Source of the DNA: Nonomuraea spiralis
Lineage (GTDB): Bacteria > Actinomycetota > Actinomycetes > Streptosporangiales > Streptosporangiaceae
Length of the DNA stretch: 64,000 nucleotides
Direction of reading: 5' to 3'
Assembly: GCF_014648435.1 (NCBI RefSeq)
Contig: NZ_BMRC01000011.1
Span: 186,001 to 250,000 of the forward strand
Shown: piece by piece, positions 7,498-15,823 of the stretch
How the letters are laid out: each line of letters begins with the position of its first letter
How positions within the stretch are numbered: the first letter of the stretch is position 1
Notes under the pieces: generated by a model
What the model was told of the DNA's origin: nothing
Databases searched by the model: none
Seen by the model: only the letters and a program-made list of their open reading frames with translations
Position numbers and translations under genes: made by a program

Positions 7498-8952
7498 TCA
7501 GTGGATGAGCTCGTACGCCCCGGCCCGCACCTTGCGTGTGCGGGCCCAGTACTCGAAGGTGAAGCCCGGCCAGATCGTCCGGTTCACTCCGTGTTCGTCC
7601 AGGTACCAGGAACGGCAGCCGCCGGCGTTCCAGACGAGCGGGTCCAGGCGTGCGTGCAGCCGCCGGTTGAAGGCGTCCTGGGCGCCCTTCCTGACGTCCA
7701 GGGCCCTGGCCCCGGTCCTGGAGAGCAGGCGCAGGCACTCGATGACGTAGCGCACCTGCGACTCGATCATGAAGACGACCGAGTTGTGCCCGAGGCCGGT
7801 GTTGGGGCCGAGCAGGAAGAACAGGTTCGGGAAGCCGGCGGTCGTGATGCCGTAGTACGTCTCGATGCCGTCCTGCCAGGCGTCCTGGATCTTCAGGCCG
7901 TTCCGGCCGGTGATGCGCTGGTCCTGGAGGGCGTCCACGACCTTGAAGCCGGTGCCGTGGACGATGACGTCCACCTCGTGCTCGCGGCCGGTCGCGTCCA
8001 CGATCGAGCGGGGCCTGATCTCGGTGATCGCGTCGGTGACCAGGGTGACGTTCGGCCTGGTCAGGGCCGGATAGTAGTCGCTGGAGATGAGCACCCGCTT
8101 GCAGCCGATCGTGTAGCCGGGGGTCAGTCTGCGGCGCAGGGCGGGGTCGGGCACCTGGGACTCCAGGTGCTTGACCGCCATGAGCTCGTGCGCCTTCATC
8201 AGGCGCGGGTGGACCGCGAAGCCGAGCGCCCGGGTCTCCAGCGCCCAGTAGACGCCGTCGCGCAGGGTCCTGGCCAGGCCCGGCAGACGCAGGATGCGCC
8301 GGGCGGCGGGGGAGAATGCGACGTCGGGCTTGGGGTGGATCCACGGGGGCGTGCGCTGGAAGACGGTGAGCTCGCGTACCCGGGGGGCGATCTGGGGGAC
8401 GAACTGGACGGCGGAGGCGCCGGTGCCGATGACGGCGACGCGCTTGCCGGTCAGGTCGACCGAGTGGTCCCATTCGGCGGAGTGGAAGGAGGGGCCGGCG
8501 AAGGACTCCCTCCCCAAAATTTCTGGAAATTTCGGGATATGGAGGGCGCCGATGCCCGAGACGACCGCGTTCGTCCGCAAGGTTGCGCCGTCGTCCGTCG
8601 TGACCGTCCAATCCCGTCGGTCGTCGTCGTACTCCAGGGCTGTGACGTGCTTGTTGTAGCGGATGTGGGGGGTAATGCCGTACTTGTACGCGCAGGTACG
8701 CATGTAGTCCCAGATCTCCGCCTGCGGGGCGAACATCCGCGACCATCCGGGATTCAGCTCGTACGAGTAGGAGTACATGGGCGACGGCACGTCGCACGCG
8801 CAGCCGGGGTAGGTGTTGTCCCGCCACGTGCCCCCGAGGTCGGCGGCCTTCTCCAGGATCACGAAGTCGTGGTAGCCGGCCTCCTTGAGCTTGATCGCCA
8901 TGCCGATCCCGGCGAAGCCGGTGCCGATGATCACCAATCCTGGCTCAGCCAC
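7498..8952 (-). CDS. Baeyer-Villiger-type flavin monooxygenase
   Basis: The GTG at 8952 has a good AGGAGG site five bases upstream and gives a 484-residue protein. It has the N-terminal FAD fold (IIGTGFAGIGM), the type I Baeyer-Villiger fingerprint FxGxxxHxxxW at residues 151-161 (FAGPSFHSAEW), and the NADPH fold GKRVAVIGTGASA right after it. C-terminal FFLLGPNTGLGHNS is also typical of this family. Such enzymes insert oxygen into ketones or N/S-oxygenate substrates using NADPH. The start overlaps by 8 bp the stop of the PF10118 gene, so the two form an operon; together they may act on a lipophilic ketone or ester, which is inference. Confidence 0.92.
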   Translation of the reverse strand: MAEPGLVIIGTGFAGIGMAIKLKEAGYHDFVILEKAADLGGTWRDNTYPGCACDVPSPMYSYSYELNPGWSRMFAPQAEIWDYMRTCAYKYGITPHIRYNKHVTALEYDDDRRDWTVTTDDGATLRTNAVVSGIGALHIPKFPEILGRESFAGPSFHSAEWDHSVDLTGKRVAVIGTGASAVQFVPQIAPRVRELTVFQRTPPWIHPKPDVAFSPAARRILRLPGLARTLRDGVYWALETRALGFAVHPRLMKAHELMAVKHLESQVPDPALRRRLTPGYTIGCKRVLISSDYYPALTRPNVTLVTDAITEIRPRSIVDATGREHEVDVIVHGTGFKVVDALQDQRITGRNGLKIQDAWQDGIETYYGITTAGFPNLFFLLGPNTGLGHNSVVFMIESQVRYVIECLRLLSRTGARALDVRKGAQDAFNRRLHARLDPLVWNAGGCRSWYLDEHGVNRTIWPGFTFEYWARTRKVRAGAYELIH

Positions 8953-9817
8953 TGAACCTCCTGTATTCGGCGTGGGCGGGCGAGACGGCGATGTAGTCCA
9001 GCGCCTGGCGCAGGTCGCCCTCCTGGCTCGGGTGGAAGCCCGGCCGCAGGTAGCGCGGCGCGGCCAGGGCCAGGCCGCGCAGTGTGGGCACGCGGCCCTG
9101 CGCGGAGCGGTGGAGGAAGTGCGTCCACTTGGGGGTGATGCGTCCGGCGACGAGCGGATCGTTGGCCATGAGGAAGCGGGAGCCTCGGTGGAGCAGCCAC
9201 ACGAGCAGCGGCCCGGCCAGCGCCATCGTCCGCACGCGGCGGGCGTAGCCGCCGTCGAGGTGGGTGAACAGGTCGAACGCCACGTCACGGTGCTCGACCT
9301 CCTCCGCGCCGTGCCAGCGCAACAGGTCCATCATCACCGGGTCGGCCCCGGCCTCGTCCAGCGGGCGGGCGTCGAGGATCCACTGGCCGAGCACGGCCGT
9401 GTAGTGCTCGATCGCGGCGATCATCGCCAGCCGTTCCCTGAGCCAGCCCGTCCTGGCCGCCGGGGGCGCCGTCCCGTCGCCGAGCAGGCGCTCGAACAGC
9501 CACTCGACGTTCTCCACGTACGGCGCCGGGTCGAGGCCCTGCTCCTTCATGTGGTCGAGGACCCGCTGGTGCGCGACCGCGTGTGTGCCCTCCTGCCCCA
9601 TGAATCCCTTGACCCGCTCTTTGAGCCCTTCGTCCGTGACGAGGGGGAGCGCCTGCTTGAACACGTGCACGAACCAGCGTTCGCCGGCGGGGAGCAGCAG
9701 GTGCAGCGCGTTGATGACGTGCGTGCTGGTGGGGTCGCCGGGCACCCAGTGCAGCGGCGTGTTCTCCCAGGAGAAACGCACCCGGCGCGGCCTGATGTCC
9801 GGAAACTTATTGGACAT
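8945..9817 (-). CDS. PF10118-type predicted metal-dependent hydrolase
   Basis: The 290-residue protein shows the histidine/glutamate pattern of the PF10118 family: GQEGTHAVAHQRVLDHM, an EHYTAVLGQ helix and WHGAEEVEHRDVAFDL, suggestive of a ferritin-like dimetal centre. These proteins often sit beside flavin monooxygenases, as here (8-bp overlap). The ATG at 9817 is chosen because the protein similarity begins there (MSNKFPDIRPRRVRF) and a TACATT box ends seven bases before it; an upstream in-frame ATG would add about 20 unlikely residues. No activity can be assigned with certainty. Confidence 0.85.
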   Translation of the reverse strand: MSNKFPDIRPRRVRFSWENTPLHWVPGDPTSTHVINALHLLLPAGERWFVHVFKQALPLVTDEGLKERVKGFMGQEGTHAVAHQRVLDHMKEQGLDPAPYVENVEWLFERLLGDGTAPPAARTGWLRERLAMIAAIEHYTAVLGQWILDARPLDEAGADPVMMDLLRWHGAEEVEHRDVAFDLFTHLDGGYARRVRTMALAGPLLVWLLHRGSRFLMANDPLVAGRITPKWTHFLHRSAQGRVPTLRGLALAAPRYLRPGFHPSQEGDLRQALDYIAVSPAHAEYRRFSG

Positions 9818-9827
9818 GAAGTCCAAT
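9809..9827. promoter_or_regulatory. Operator-like dyad over the start of the hydrolase-monooxygenase operon
   Basis: ATTGGAC-ATGAA-GTCCAAT is a perfect seven-base dyad that spans the start codon at 9817 and the expected transcription start. A repressor bound here would block the leaderless transcript. No adjacent regulator gene is visible. Confidence 0.5.
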
Positions 9828-9922
9828 GTAGTCAGCCTGTCGCCGCCGGTCCAGGGCTGGTGGCGTATGAGGAGCATCACACCGACCGGCCGGTATGTCG
9901 GGGATGTGCGGAAACGGCAAAG

Positions 9923-9946
9923 ACCCGCCACGGCGTCGGGGCGGGT
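9923..9946 (-). terminator. Terminator after the 59-residue membrane protein gene
   Basis: ACCCGCC (9923-9929) pairs with GGCGGGT (9940-9946). Read on the minus strand the stem is followed by CTTTGCCGTTT, a weak T-rich tail, 24 bases downstream of the small gene's stop. Confidence 0.6.
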
Positions 9947-9970
9947 GAGAGGTCGGTGTGCGGTTGTGTG

Positions 9971-10150
9971 CTAGCGGAGCAGCAGGAAGGCGGCCACGCC
10001 GATGATCACGATCACCACGGCCACCGCGAGGATCGGCAGCAGCGGCGACTTCTTGGGGGTCGCCTCCGCCTCCGCCTCCTGCTCACGGCGCTGAGCGAAG
10101 GCGCGGAACTGCTGGGTGTTGCCCGCCGGGTCGATATGCTGGTCAGACAT
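9971..10150 (-). CDS. Small single-pass membrane protein (59 residues)
   Basis: From ATG 10150 to TAG 9973-9971 the frame encodes a 59-residue protein: a polar N-terminal part (FRAFAQRREQEAEAEATPKK) and one transmembrane helix (PILAVAVVIVIIGVAAFLLL) ending in Arg. A TAGGCT box ends seven bases before the ATG, consistent with leaderless transcription, and a terminator follows. Codon use is strongly GC3-biased, like real genes here. It is divergent from SURF1, so a role near the respiratory chain is possible but unproven. Confidence 0.75.
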   Translation of the reverse strand: MSDQHIDPAGNTQQFRAFAQRREQEAEAEATPKKSPLLPILAVAVVIVIIGVAAFLLLR

Positions 10151-10255
10151 GGCCAGCAGCCTAGCGTGATGACATGGTCCAATTGCACCCTTTGCCGCTA
10201 TCTATTGGCATGGGCTGATGAGGGGACCACTCCACCCGGCGGATAGCTTTGAGCC

Positions 10256-11038
10256 ATGCTCCGGACCCTGTTCTCGCCCCGCGTCGTGGGGCTGCACCTG
10301 CTGACGATCGGGGTCCTTGTCGCGTTCATCCTGCTCGGCCGCTGGCAGCTCGGCGTCTTCCAGGATTCCGGCAGGCCGCACGCCGCCGTCGATCCGGCTC
10401 CCGTGGGGGTCGCCACGCTCGCCCCGGTGGGCGGGCAGATGCCGGGCGAGGCCGTCGGCCGCAGGGTCTCGGCGGAGGGCACGTACGAGGCCGCGCGCCA
10501 GCTCCTGGTCGCCGACCGGCGGCCCGACGTCGACGCCCCGGGCGGCAACGTCTCCCGCGACCAGGGCTACTGGGTGCTCACCCCGCTGCGGCTCGACGAC
10601 GGCACGCTGATGCCGGTCGTACGCGGCTGGGCGGCGAAGGCGGACGATCCGGGCGTCACGGCGGTGCCGCAGGGCCGGGTCGCCGTGGCCGGACGGCTAC
10701 GCGGCCAGCAGGGCACCGACAGCGTCCAGCGGCGCGTGGACGGGCTGCCCGCCGGTCAGGTGCAGACCGTGTCCAGCGGCGAGCTGATCAACCTGTGGAC
10801 CGGCCAGAAGCTGCGTACCGGCTTCATGGTGGCGCAGCCGCCGTCGGGCTCGCTCCAGCAGGTGAAGATCCGGCCGCCGGAGGTCGGTGGCACGCTGACC
10901 TGGCGTAATCTGGCTTATGCCGCAAACTGGTGGATCTTCGCTGGATTCGCCGTCTTCATGTGGTTCCACTTCGTACGCGATGCCGTACGGACTGATCGGG
11001 ACCGCGACAAGTCCCCCGAAATGGTTCTGGAAGGTTAA
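10256..11038 (+). CDS. SURF1 family cytochrome oxidase biogenesis protein
   Basis: The 260-residue protein has the SURF1 architecture: an N-terminal transmembrane helix with the GRWQL motif (LLTIGVLVAFILLGRWQL), an extracytoplasmic domain containing YWVLTPLRLDDGTLMPVVRG, and a C-terminal transmembrane helix (NWWIFAGFAVFMWFHFVRD). SURF1 proteins assist haem insertion or assembly of the aa3-type cytochrome c oxidase. The ATG at 10256 comes six bases after TAGCTT, a possible leaderless promoter. A DUF3817 membrane protein follows two bases after the stop. Confidence 0.92.
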   Translation: MLRTLFSPRVVGLHLLTIGVLVAFILLGRWQLGVFQDSGRPHAAVDPAPVGVATLAPVGGQMPGEAVGRRVSAEGTYEAARQLLVADRRPDVDAPGGNVSRDQGYWVLTPLRLDDGTLMPVVRGWAAKADDPGVTAVPQGRVAVAGRLRGQQGTDSVQRRVDGLPAGQVQTVSSGELINLWTGQKLRTGFMVAQPPSGSLQQVKIRPPEVGGTLTWRNLAYAANWWIFAGFAVFMWFHFVRDAVRTDRDRDKSPEMVLEG

Positions 11039-11040
11039 CG

Positions 11041-11352
11041 GTGGAATCGGCTCTCAAGCCCTTCCGGGTGCTCGCCTACGTGGTCGGCGTCATGCTGCTC
11101 ATCCTGTGCGTCGCGATGGTCCTGCGCTACGGCTTCGGCGCCGCGGAGATGTCGAAGATCATCGCCCCCATCCACGGCGGCCTCTACATGATCTACCTCA
11201 TCACCGTCATGAACCTGGGCATGAAGGCGCGCTGGAGCTGGCCGTACATGCTCGGGGTCATGCTCGGCGGCACGGTCCCGTTCCTGTCGTTCTACGTGGA
11301 GCGCAGGGTGCACGGCCGGGTGCGCTCGGAGCTGAGCGCGGCGGGGGCCTGA
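11041..11352 (+). CDS. DUF3817 membrane protein
   Basis: A 103-residue protein with three hydrophobic segments (VLAYVVGVMLLILCVAMVL, APIHGGLYMIYLITVMNLGM, YMLGVMLGGTVPFLSFYVE) matching the DUF3817 family, which includes integral membrane proteins near cytochrome oxidase and SURF1 genes. The GTG start lies two bases after the SURF1 stop, so the two are co-translated. Biochemical function is unknown. Confidence 0.88.
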   Translation: MESALKPFRVLAYVVGVMLLILCVAMVLRYGFGAAEMSKIIAPIHGGLYMIYLITVMNLGMKARWSWPYMLGVMLGGTVPFLSFYVERRVHGRVRSELSAAGA

Positions 11353-11365
11353 GACCCCCGCCGCG
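11337..11365. terminator. Hairpin spanning the DUF3817 stop codon
   Basis: CGCGGCGGGGG (11337-11347) pairs with CCCCCGCCGCG (11355-11365) across a seven-base loop that contains the TGA stop. It separates two convergent genes and can act in both directions. Confidence 0.7.
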
Positions 11366-11372
11366 ATGCGGC

Positions 11373-11564
11373 TCAGCTTCCGATGCCGCGCCTGCGGGCC
11401 CGCTTGAGCCGCTCGCGCTGCGACGGGTCGAGCATGAGGTAGCCGACCACCGGGGCCGCGACCACGCCGAGGACCACCAGCAGGGTGATCCAGCCCGGCA
11501 AGAAGATCAGCGAGAGCAGAACCGCGGCGCCTGCGCCGATGGCGTACTTCTGAACTGGCGACAT
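11373..11564 (-). CDS. Small two-helix membrane protein (63 residues)
   Basis: The ATG at 11564 follows AGGAAG at good spacing and gives a 63-residue protein (MSPVQKYAIGAGAAVLLSLI start), with two adjacent hydrophobic stretches (IGAGAAVLLSLIFLPGW and TLLVVLGVVAAPVVGYLML) and a basic tail (RERLKRARRRGIGS). It is convergent with DUF3817 and not part of an obvious operon. I do not recognise a named family. Confidence 0.7.
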   Translation of the reverse strand: MSPVQKYAIGAGAAVLLSLIFLPGWITLLVVLGVVAAPVVGYLMLDPSQRERLKRARRRGIGS

Positions 11565-11669
11565 CCCTGGCTTCCTCCGAACGCGGAGCACGCGCCCCGC
11601 CTCTTCCACATTCTGCGTCGCCTGTCCAACGACTGAAGCCGCGCCCCGGGTTCCATGACGCGATGTATC

Positions 11670-13109
11670 TCAATTGTTGCGGGTCCAGAGGCTTAGGTGG
11701 ATCGAGCCGTACGTGCGGGTCTGTCCGGGTGTGAGCGTTCGCTGGAGGGTGCGGTAGCGCTCGTCGTCGGCGTACTTCGTCCCTATCCGCGGGGAGATGA
11801 GCCAGACCCGGTCCACGCCCTTCAGGGCGGCGTCCAGCTCGGCGGCCGTCCGCGGGCCGGGCGCGCCGGGCACGCGGGTGAGGTCCGTCAGCCGCTCGTA
11901 CGGGCCGCCGTACACCGCCACGAACAGCCGGAAACGGCCCGGCACGAACAGCACCCGGTCGCCGGGACGCTCCTCGGCGGCCAGCGTGGCGGCCAGCGTG
12001 CGCAGGTCGTCGGGGCGGGAGGCGGGCTGCCTCAGCGCCACCTGCGCGGGCAGCACGAGCGCCGCGAACAGGGCCAGGACGACGACCGGCACCGCCCGCC
12101 GGGGCAGCGCGGCCAGGCCGATCCCGGCGAGCAGCGCGAGCAGCGGGACCGCGAAGAGCACGTAACGCGGGTGGTAGACGGGCTGGACCTGCGAGATCGC
12201 GAACGAGAGCACCACCGGCAGCGCCGCCCACACCGCGACCGCCGGGGCCCGCCCGGCCCCCCACACGGCTGCGGCGAACAACACGACCGCGCCCGCCCCC
12301 GCGACCTCCCCCGGGAAGGCGGCCAGCTCGGCCCAGCCCGGCGGCTTGAGCCAGAACACCTGGGCGTCCTTCTGACCGGCCGCCAGGACCAGCAGCGGGA
12401 CGAGCGCCGCACCGGCGGCGGCCACAGCGGCGAGCGAGCGGACCGCGCCGGACGGTCCGGGCCCGCTCGCCCCGGCGCGGGCCCGCAGGGTGCGGCGCAG
12501 GGCGGGCAGCCAGGCGGTGAGCAGGTGGGCGGGGATCAGGAGCAGGGCGTACAGGTGCAGCCAGCCGAGCAGGGCCACGCTCGCGCCGTAGGCCAGGCAG
12601 GCGGCCGTGGAGGGACGGTCCAGGAGCTTGACCAGCAACCACGTCGCCAGCACGGCCACGGCGCTGACCAGGGCGTACGAGCGGGCTTCCTGGGCGTACC
12701 GGGCGGCTATGGGGGTGAGGGCGTACAGGAGGCCGGCGTACAGGGCGGCACGGGTGCCGGCCAGGCGGCGGGCGAGGGCCGCGACCCCGTACGCGGCGGC
12801 CGCGAAGGCCAGCACCGACGGGAGGCGGACGATGATCTCCAGCGGTCCCGGCAGGGCGGCGAAGGGGCGCAGGAGCAGGTAGTAGAGGGCGTGCACGGCG
12901 TCGAGGTCGGCGAGGAACCGGCGCAGCTCGGCGAACGGCATACGCGCCACCAGCACGCTGACGGACTCGTCCCGCCACAGCGACGGCCCGGAGAGCCCCC
13001 ACGACCCGACCGCCAGGGCGACGGCCACGGGCGCGGCCACCTCCCACCGGCCGTCCCGGCGCGCCGCCCCGGCACGTTCTGCGGCCGGCGCGGCGGGGAC
13101 GGAGGTCAT
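11670..13109 (-). CDS. Polytopic membrane glycosyltransferase (GT39/ArnT-like)
   Basis: The 479-residue protein has about ten transmembrane helices and the first-loop acidic motif of the GT-C fold (GPSLWRDESVSVL), with LLRPFAALPGPLEIIVRLPS and PIAARYAQEARSYALVSAVAVL as in PMT_2/ArnT-like proteins. GT-C enzymes transfer a sugar from a polyprenyl phosphate donor outside the membrane. The ATG at 13109 overlaps the stop of the pseudokinase gene by four bases, so synthesis of the two is coupled and a functional link is likely. Acceptor and sugar are unknown. Confidence 0.87.
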   Translation of the reverse strand: MTSVPAAPAAERAGAARRDGRWEVAAPVAVALAVGSWGLSGPSLWRDESVSVLVARMPFAELRRFLADLDAVHALYYLLLRPFAALPGPLEIIVRLPSVLAFAAAAYGVAALARRLAGTRAALYAGLLYALTPIAARYAQEARSYALVSAVAVLATWLLVKLLDRPSTAACLAYGASVALLGWLHLYALLLIPAHLLTAWLPALRRTLRARAGASGPGPSGAVRSLAAVAAAGAALVPLLVLAAGQKDAQVFWLKPPGWAELAAFPGEVAGAGAVVLFAAAVWGAGRAPAVAVWAALPVVLSFAISQVQPVYHPRYVLFAVPLLALLAGIGLAALPRRAVPVVVLALFAALVLPAQVALRQPASRPDDLRTLAATLAAEERPGDRVLFVPGRFRLFVAVYGGPYERLTDLTRVPGAPGPRTAAELDAALKGVDRVWLISPRIGTKYADDERYRTLQRTLTPGQTRTYGSIHLSLWTRNN

Positions 13110-14173
13110 CGGCGGTGGCCCATGACGGCCCGGAGCTCGTGGCGGAGGACGTCGGGGGCCGGGCGGTCGGCGGGATCGCCCGACAGGAGGCGGAACAGGA
13201 CGGGAGCCAGCGCTCCGGCCCGCGCCAGCGACGCCCCCGGCGCCGGCGGCACACCCTCCACGGCCGTGAAGAGGGTGGCCCCCAGGGACCACAGGTCGGC
13301 GGCCGGGCTCGCGACCCCCTCCGGAGCCGTGAACGCCGGTACGGTGCCCGACCGCAGCGGGGCGACCAGCGTGGCCCGCCCCTGGTCGGAGATCAGGATG
13401 CTGCCCGGCTGCACCGCCCCGTGGTGCCCCTCCCGGGCCTGGAGCTGGTCGAGCAGGGCGAGCCCGATCTCGGCCACCTCGGCGGGCGGGAGCGGTCCAA
13501 GGGTGCGGATGACCTGGTCGAGAGGCTGGTCGACGGCCAGTCTTTCGAGCGTCTCGCGTACCACCTCGACCGGCGGCGACCCGGCGGGATGCAACATGGC
13601 CCGGATCAGCGACCTGAGCGGGTCGGCGCCCTCGGCGGGCACCTGGCCGGGCGGGCGGCCCTCGACGGCGAAGTGCAGCGTGGCCGCCAGCGACCACAGG
13701 TCGGCCGAGGGCCGCATGCTGAGGCTCGGCACCCCGAACCCGGTGAGCACCGCCCTTCCCGTGCCGGTCAGCAGCACGTTCCCGGGGCTGACCTGCCCGT
13801 GGACGATCCCGGCCGCGTGCGCGACGGCCAACGCCGACAACACGCACACGCCCATCCTGGCCGCCTGGACGACGGGCAGCGGTTGCCGGGAGCGTACGGC
13901 CTGCTCCAGCGACATCCCCGAGACGAACTCCATGACCAGCCACGGCACCCGGTCCTCGACCAGCACGCCGATCACCCGGGCGATGGAGGCGTGCCGCAGC
14001 CCGGCGGCCCTGCGTGCCTCGTGCAGCGCGGACTCGCGCAGCTCGACGGGGATGCGCAGTTCCCTGACCACGACGTCGCGGTGCTCGATCTCGTCGAAGG
14101 CCAGGCGTACGGACCCCGCGCCCAGGGTGTTGAGCAGCCGGTAGCGCCCGGCGAGCTTCCTGGTCTCAGCCAT
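13106..14173 (-). CDS. Tandem protein pseudokinase
   Basis: A 355-residue Ser/Thr-kinase-like protein that has lost the catalytic residues. The glycine loop is degenerate (LGAGSVRLAF), the VAIK lysine is replaced (VVVREL, R37), the HRD loop reads HGQVSPGNVLL (125-135, no catalytic Asp) and DFG reads TGFGVPS (144-150). A second kinase C-lobe follows without its own N-lobe: HGAVQPGSIL (251-260), TAPEGVASP and ADLWSLGATLFTAVEG, closely matching the first lobe's ADLWSLAATLHFAVEG. It has no transmembrane helix. It is coupled to the membrane glycosyltransferase by an ATGA overlap and probably acts as a binding scaffold; MviN/FhaA-type signalling is an analogy only. Confidence 0.85.
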   Translation of the reverse strand: MAETRKLAGRYRLLNTLGAGSVRLAFDEIEHRDVVVRELRIPVELRESALHEARRAAGLRHASIARVIGVLVEDRVPWLVMEFVSGMSLEQAVRSRQPLPVVQAARMGVCVLSALAVAHAAGIVHGQVSPGNVLLTGTGRAVLTGFGVPSLSMRPSADLWSLAATLHFAVEGRPPGQVPAEGADPLRSLIRAMLHPAGSPPVEVVRETLERLAVDQPLDQVIRTLGPLPPAEVAEIGLALLDQLQAREGHHGAVQPGSILISDQGRATLVAPLRSGTVPAFTAPEGVASPAADLWSLGATLFTAVEGVPPAPGASLARAGALAPVLFRLLSGDPADRPAPDVLRHELRAVMGHRR

Positions 14174-14212
14174 GTCGAGTGCACGATAGCGCTCGGCCGT
14201 CCCGCGCGACCA

Positions 14213-15067
14213 TCAGGTGGTCCGCCCGGTCAGCCAGGACTCGTGGGCGTCGTGCAGCCTGCTCCAGAGCCCCTCCTTGTCCTGCCTGCTCAGGTCGTCG
14301 AAGGTCAGCAGGAACACGTCGGCGAGCGCCGCGTAGTAGTCGCGCGCCGTGTCCAGGGTGACCGAGTGGGTGCCGTTGCCGAGGCGGGACAGGACGAGCC
14401 CGCGCAGGGAGTCCACGCCCGAGGCGTCCCGCCGTTGCACCACGGCGGTTCGTACGAACCCGGACGACGGTGACGTCGACAAATGAGTGTGCATATCAGC
14501 GAAGGCGGACATGTCTGTGGGGATCCGCTCGAAATCCATGCCCACGAACGAACCGCTCGGATCATGGTCGAACCGCCACCCACCAGGCGCGATCTCCGAC
14601 GGGCGCAAGACGTACGTGAAGGGACCCTGCCGGTACGTGCCCGCGACCAGCGGCAGCGGCTCGTGCAGGCCGTCCCCGAGCCCGAGGTCGGCCAGCCACT
14701 CGCCGCCCGGGTTGCCGGCGGTCGGCAGGCCGCGCACGGTCAGCACCAGGTGGTTGCCGATGATGCCGGGTTCGCTTCCCGGGTTCTGGACGCCGCCGAC
14801 GTGCCTGGTCACGTCGTAGCCGAGGCTTCTGACCAGCTCGGAGAAGGCGCCGTTCAGGTGGTAGCAGTAGCCGCCGCGGCCCCTGATGATGCGGTCGGCG
14901 GACTCGACGGGATCGAGGGACGTGGGCCGGTCCAGCCAGATCTCCAGCGCCTCGTAGGCGACCCTCTCGACGTGCGCGACGTGGAGCGCGCGCAGGCCCT
15001 CGGCGCTCGCGGGGGCGTCTATCAGGCGGGACAGGCCCAGACGGCTGAGATAGCCAGCGGTGTTCAC
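14213..15067 (-). CDS. nat: Arylamine N-acetyltransferase
   Basis: The 284-residue cytosolic enzyme has the Cys-His-Asp triad of the NAT family: C68 in RGRGGYCYHLNGAF, H106 in IGNHLVLTVRG and D127 in GEWLADLGLGD. NATs transfer acetyl groups from acetyl-CoA to arylamines or hydrazines, and related proteins act as amide synthases. The GTG at 15067 is chosen from the usual N-terminus (AGYLSRLGL); a longer reading frame upstream lacks similarity. It is divergent from the OmpR-type regulator gene with about 70 bp between. Confidence 0.93.
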   Translation of the reverse strand: MNTAGYLSRLGLSRLIDAPASAEGLRALHVAHVERVAYEALEIWLDRPTSLDPVESADRIIRGRGGYCYHLNGAFSELVRSLGYDVTRHVGGVQNPGSEPGIIGNHLVLTVRGLPTAGNPGGEWLADLGLGDGLHEPLPLVAGTYRQGPFTYVLRPSEIAPGGWRFDHDPSGSFVGMDFERIPTDMSAFADMHTHLSTSPSSGFVRTAVVQRRDASGVDSLRGLVLSRLGNGTHSVTLDTARDYYAALADVFLLTFDDLSRQDKEGLWSRLHDAHESWLTGRTT

Positions 15068-15139
15068 CGGGCAAGTCTGCACCAGATGTGCACAAATTAT
15101 GGAGTGTCGTCTGCACGGCGCACTTCTAGTCTTTCGTAC

Positions 15140-15823
15140 GTGGCAGAGCAGCGGTGCATTCTCGTGGTCGAGGACGATGTGACGATCGCCCTGGCCGTAC
15201 GGAACCGGCTGGCAGCCGAGGGCTTCGACGTCCGGGTGGCGGGCGACGGGCAGGACGCGCTGGTCCAGTACGGGAGGGCGGAGCCCGATCTGGTGATCCT
15301 CGACCGGCTGCTGCCCGGCATGGACGGGCTGGAGGTGTGCCGCCGGATGCAGGCGGCGCGGCCGGTGCCCGTCCTCATGCTGACCGCGCTCGGCGAGGAG
15401 ACCGACGTGCTGGTCGGGCTGGGGGTGGGGGCCGACGACTACCTGGCCAAGCCGTTCAGCATGCGTGAGCTGGTGGCCAGGATCCACGCGCTGCTGCGCC
15501 GGGTCGAGCGGGCCGGACAGCTCGCGGCCGAGGACACGGTGATCCGGGTGGGCGAGGTGGAGATCGACACGGCCGCACGCCGGGTGTTCGTACGGGGGAT
15601 CGAGGCCCAGCTCACCAGGACCGAGTTCGACCTGCTGCGGCGGCTGGCCGAGCGTCCCGGGCAGGTCTTCGAGCGCGACCGGCTGCTGTCGGACGTGTGG
15701 GGCTTCTCCGAGGCGGCCGCGACCAGGACCGTGGACAGCCACGTCCGGGCGCTGCGCCGCAAGCTCGGCTCCGACGTGGTGCGCACCGTCCACGGCGTGG
15801 GCTACGCCCTGGTACGTCAATGA
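15140..15823 (+). CDS. OmpR/PhoB-type response regulator
   Basis: The 227-residue regulator begins at GTG 15140. The receiver has VVEDD, phospho-acceptor D55 (LVILDRLLPGMDG) and the KPF motif; the C-terminal winged helix is complete (LTRTEFDLLRRLAERPGQVF ... RTVDSHVRALRRKLG). The stop overlaps the kinase start by four bases (15820-15823). The two form a standard kinase-regulator pair. Targets are unknown. Confidence 0.95.
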   Translation: MAEQRCILVVEDDVTIALAVRNRLAAEGFDVRVAGDGQDALVQYGRAEPDLVILDRLLPGMDGLEVCRRMQAARPVPVLMLTALGEETDVLVGLGVGADDYLAKPFSMRELVARIHALLRRVERAGQLAAEDTVIRVGEVEIDTAARRVFVRGIEAQLTRTEFDLLRRLAERPGQVFERDRLLSDVWGFSEAAATRTVDSHVRALRRKLGSDVVRTVHGVGYALVRQ

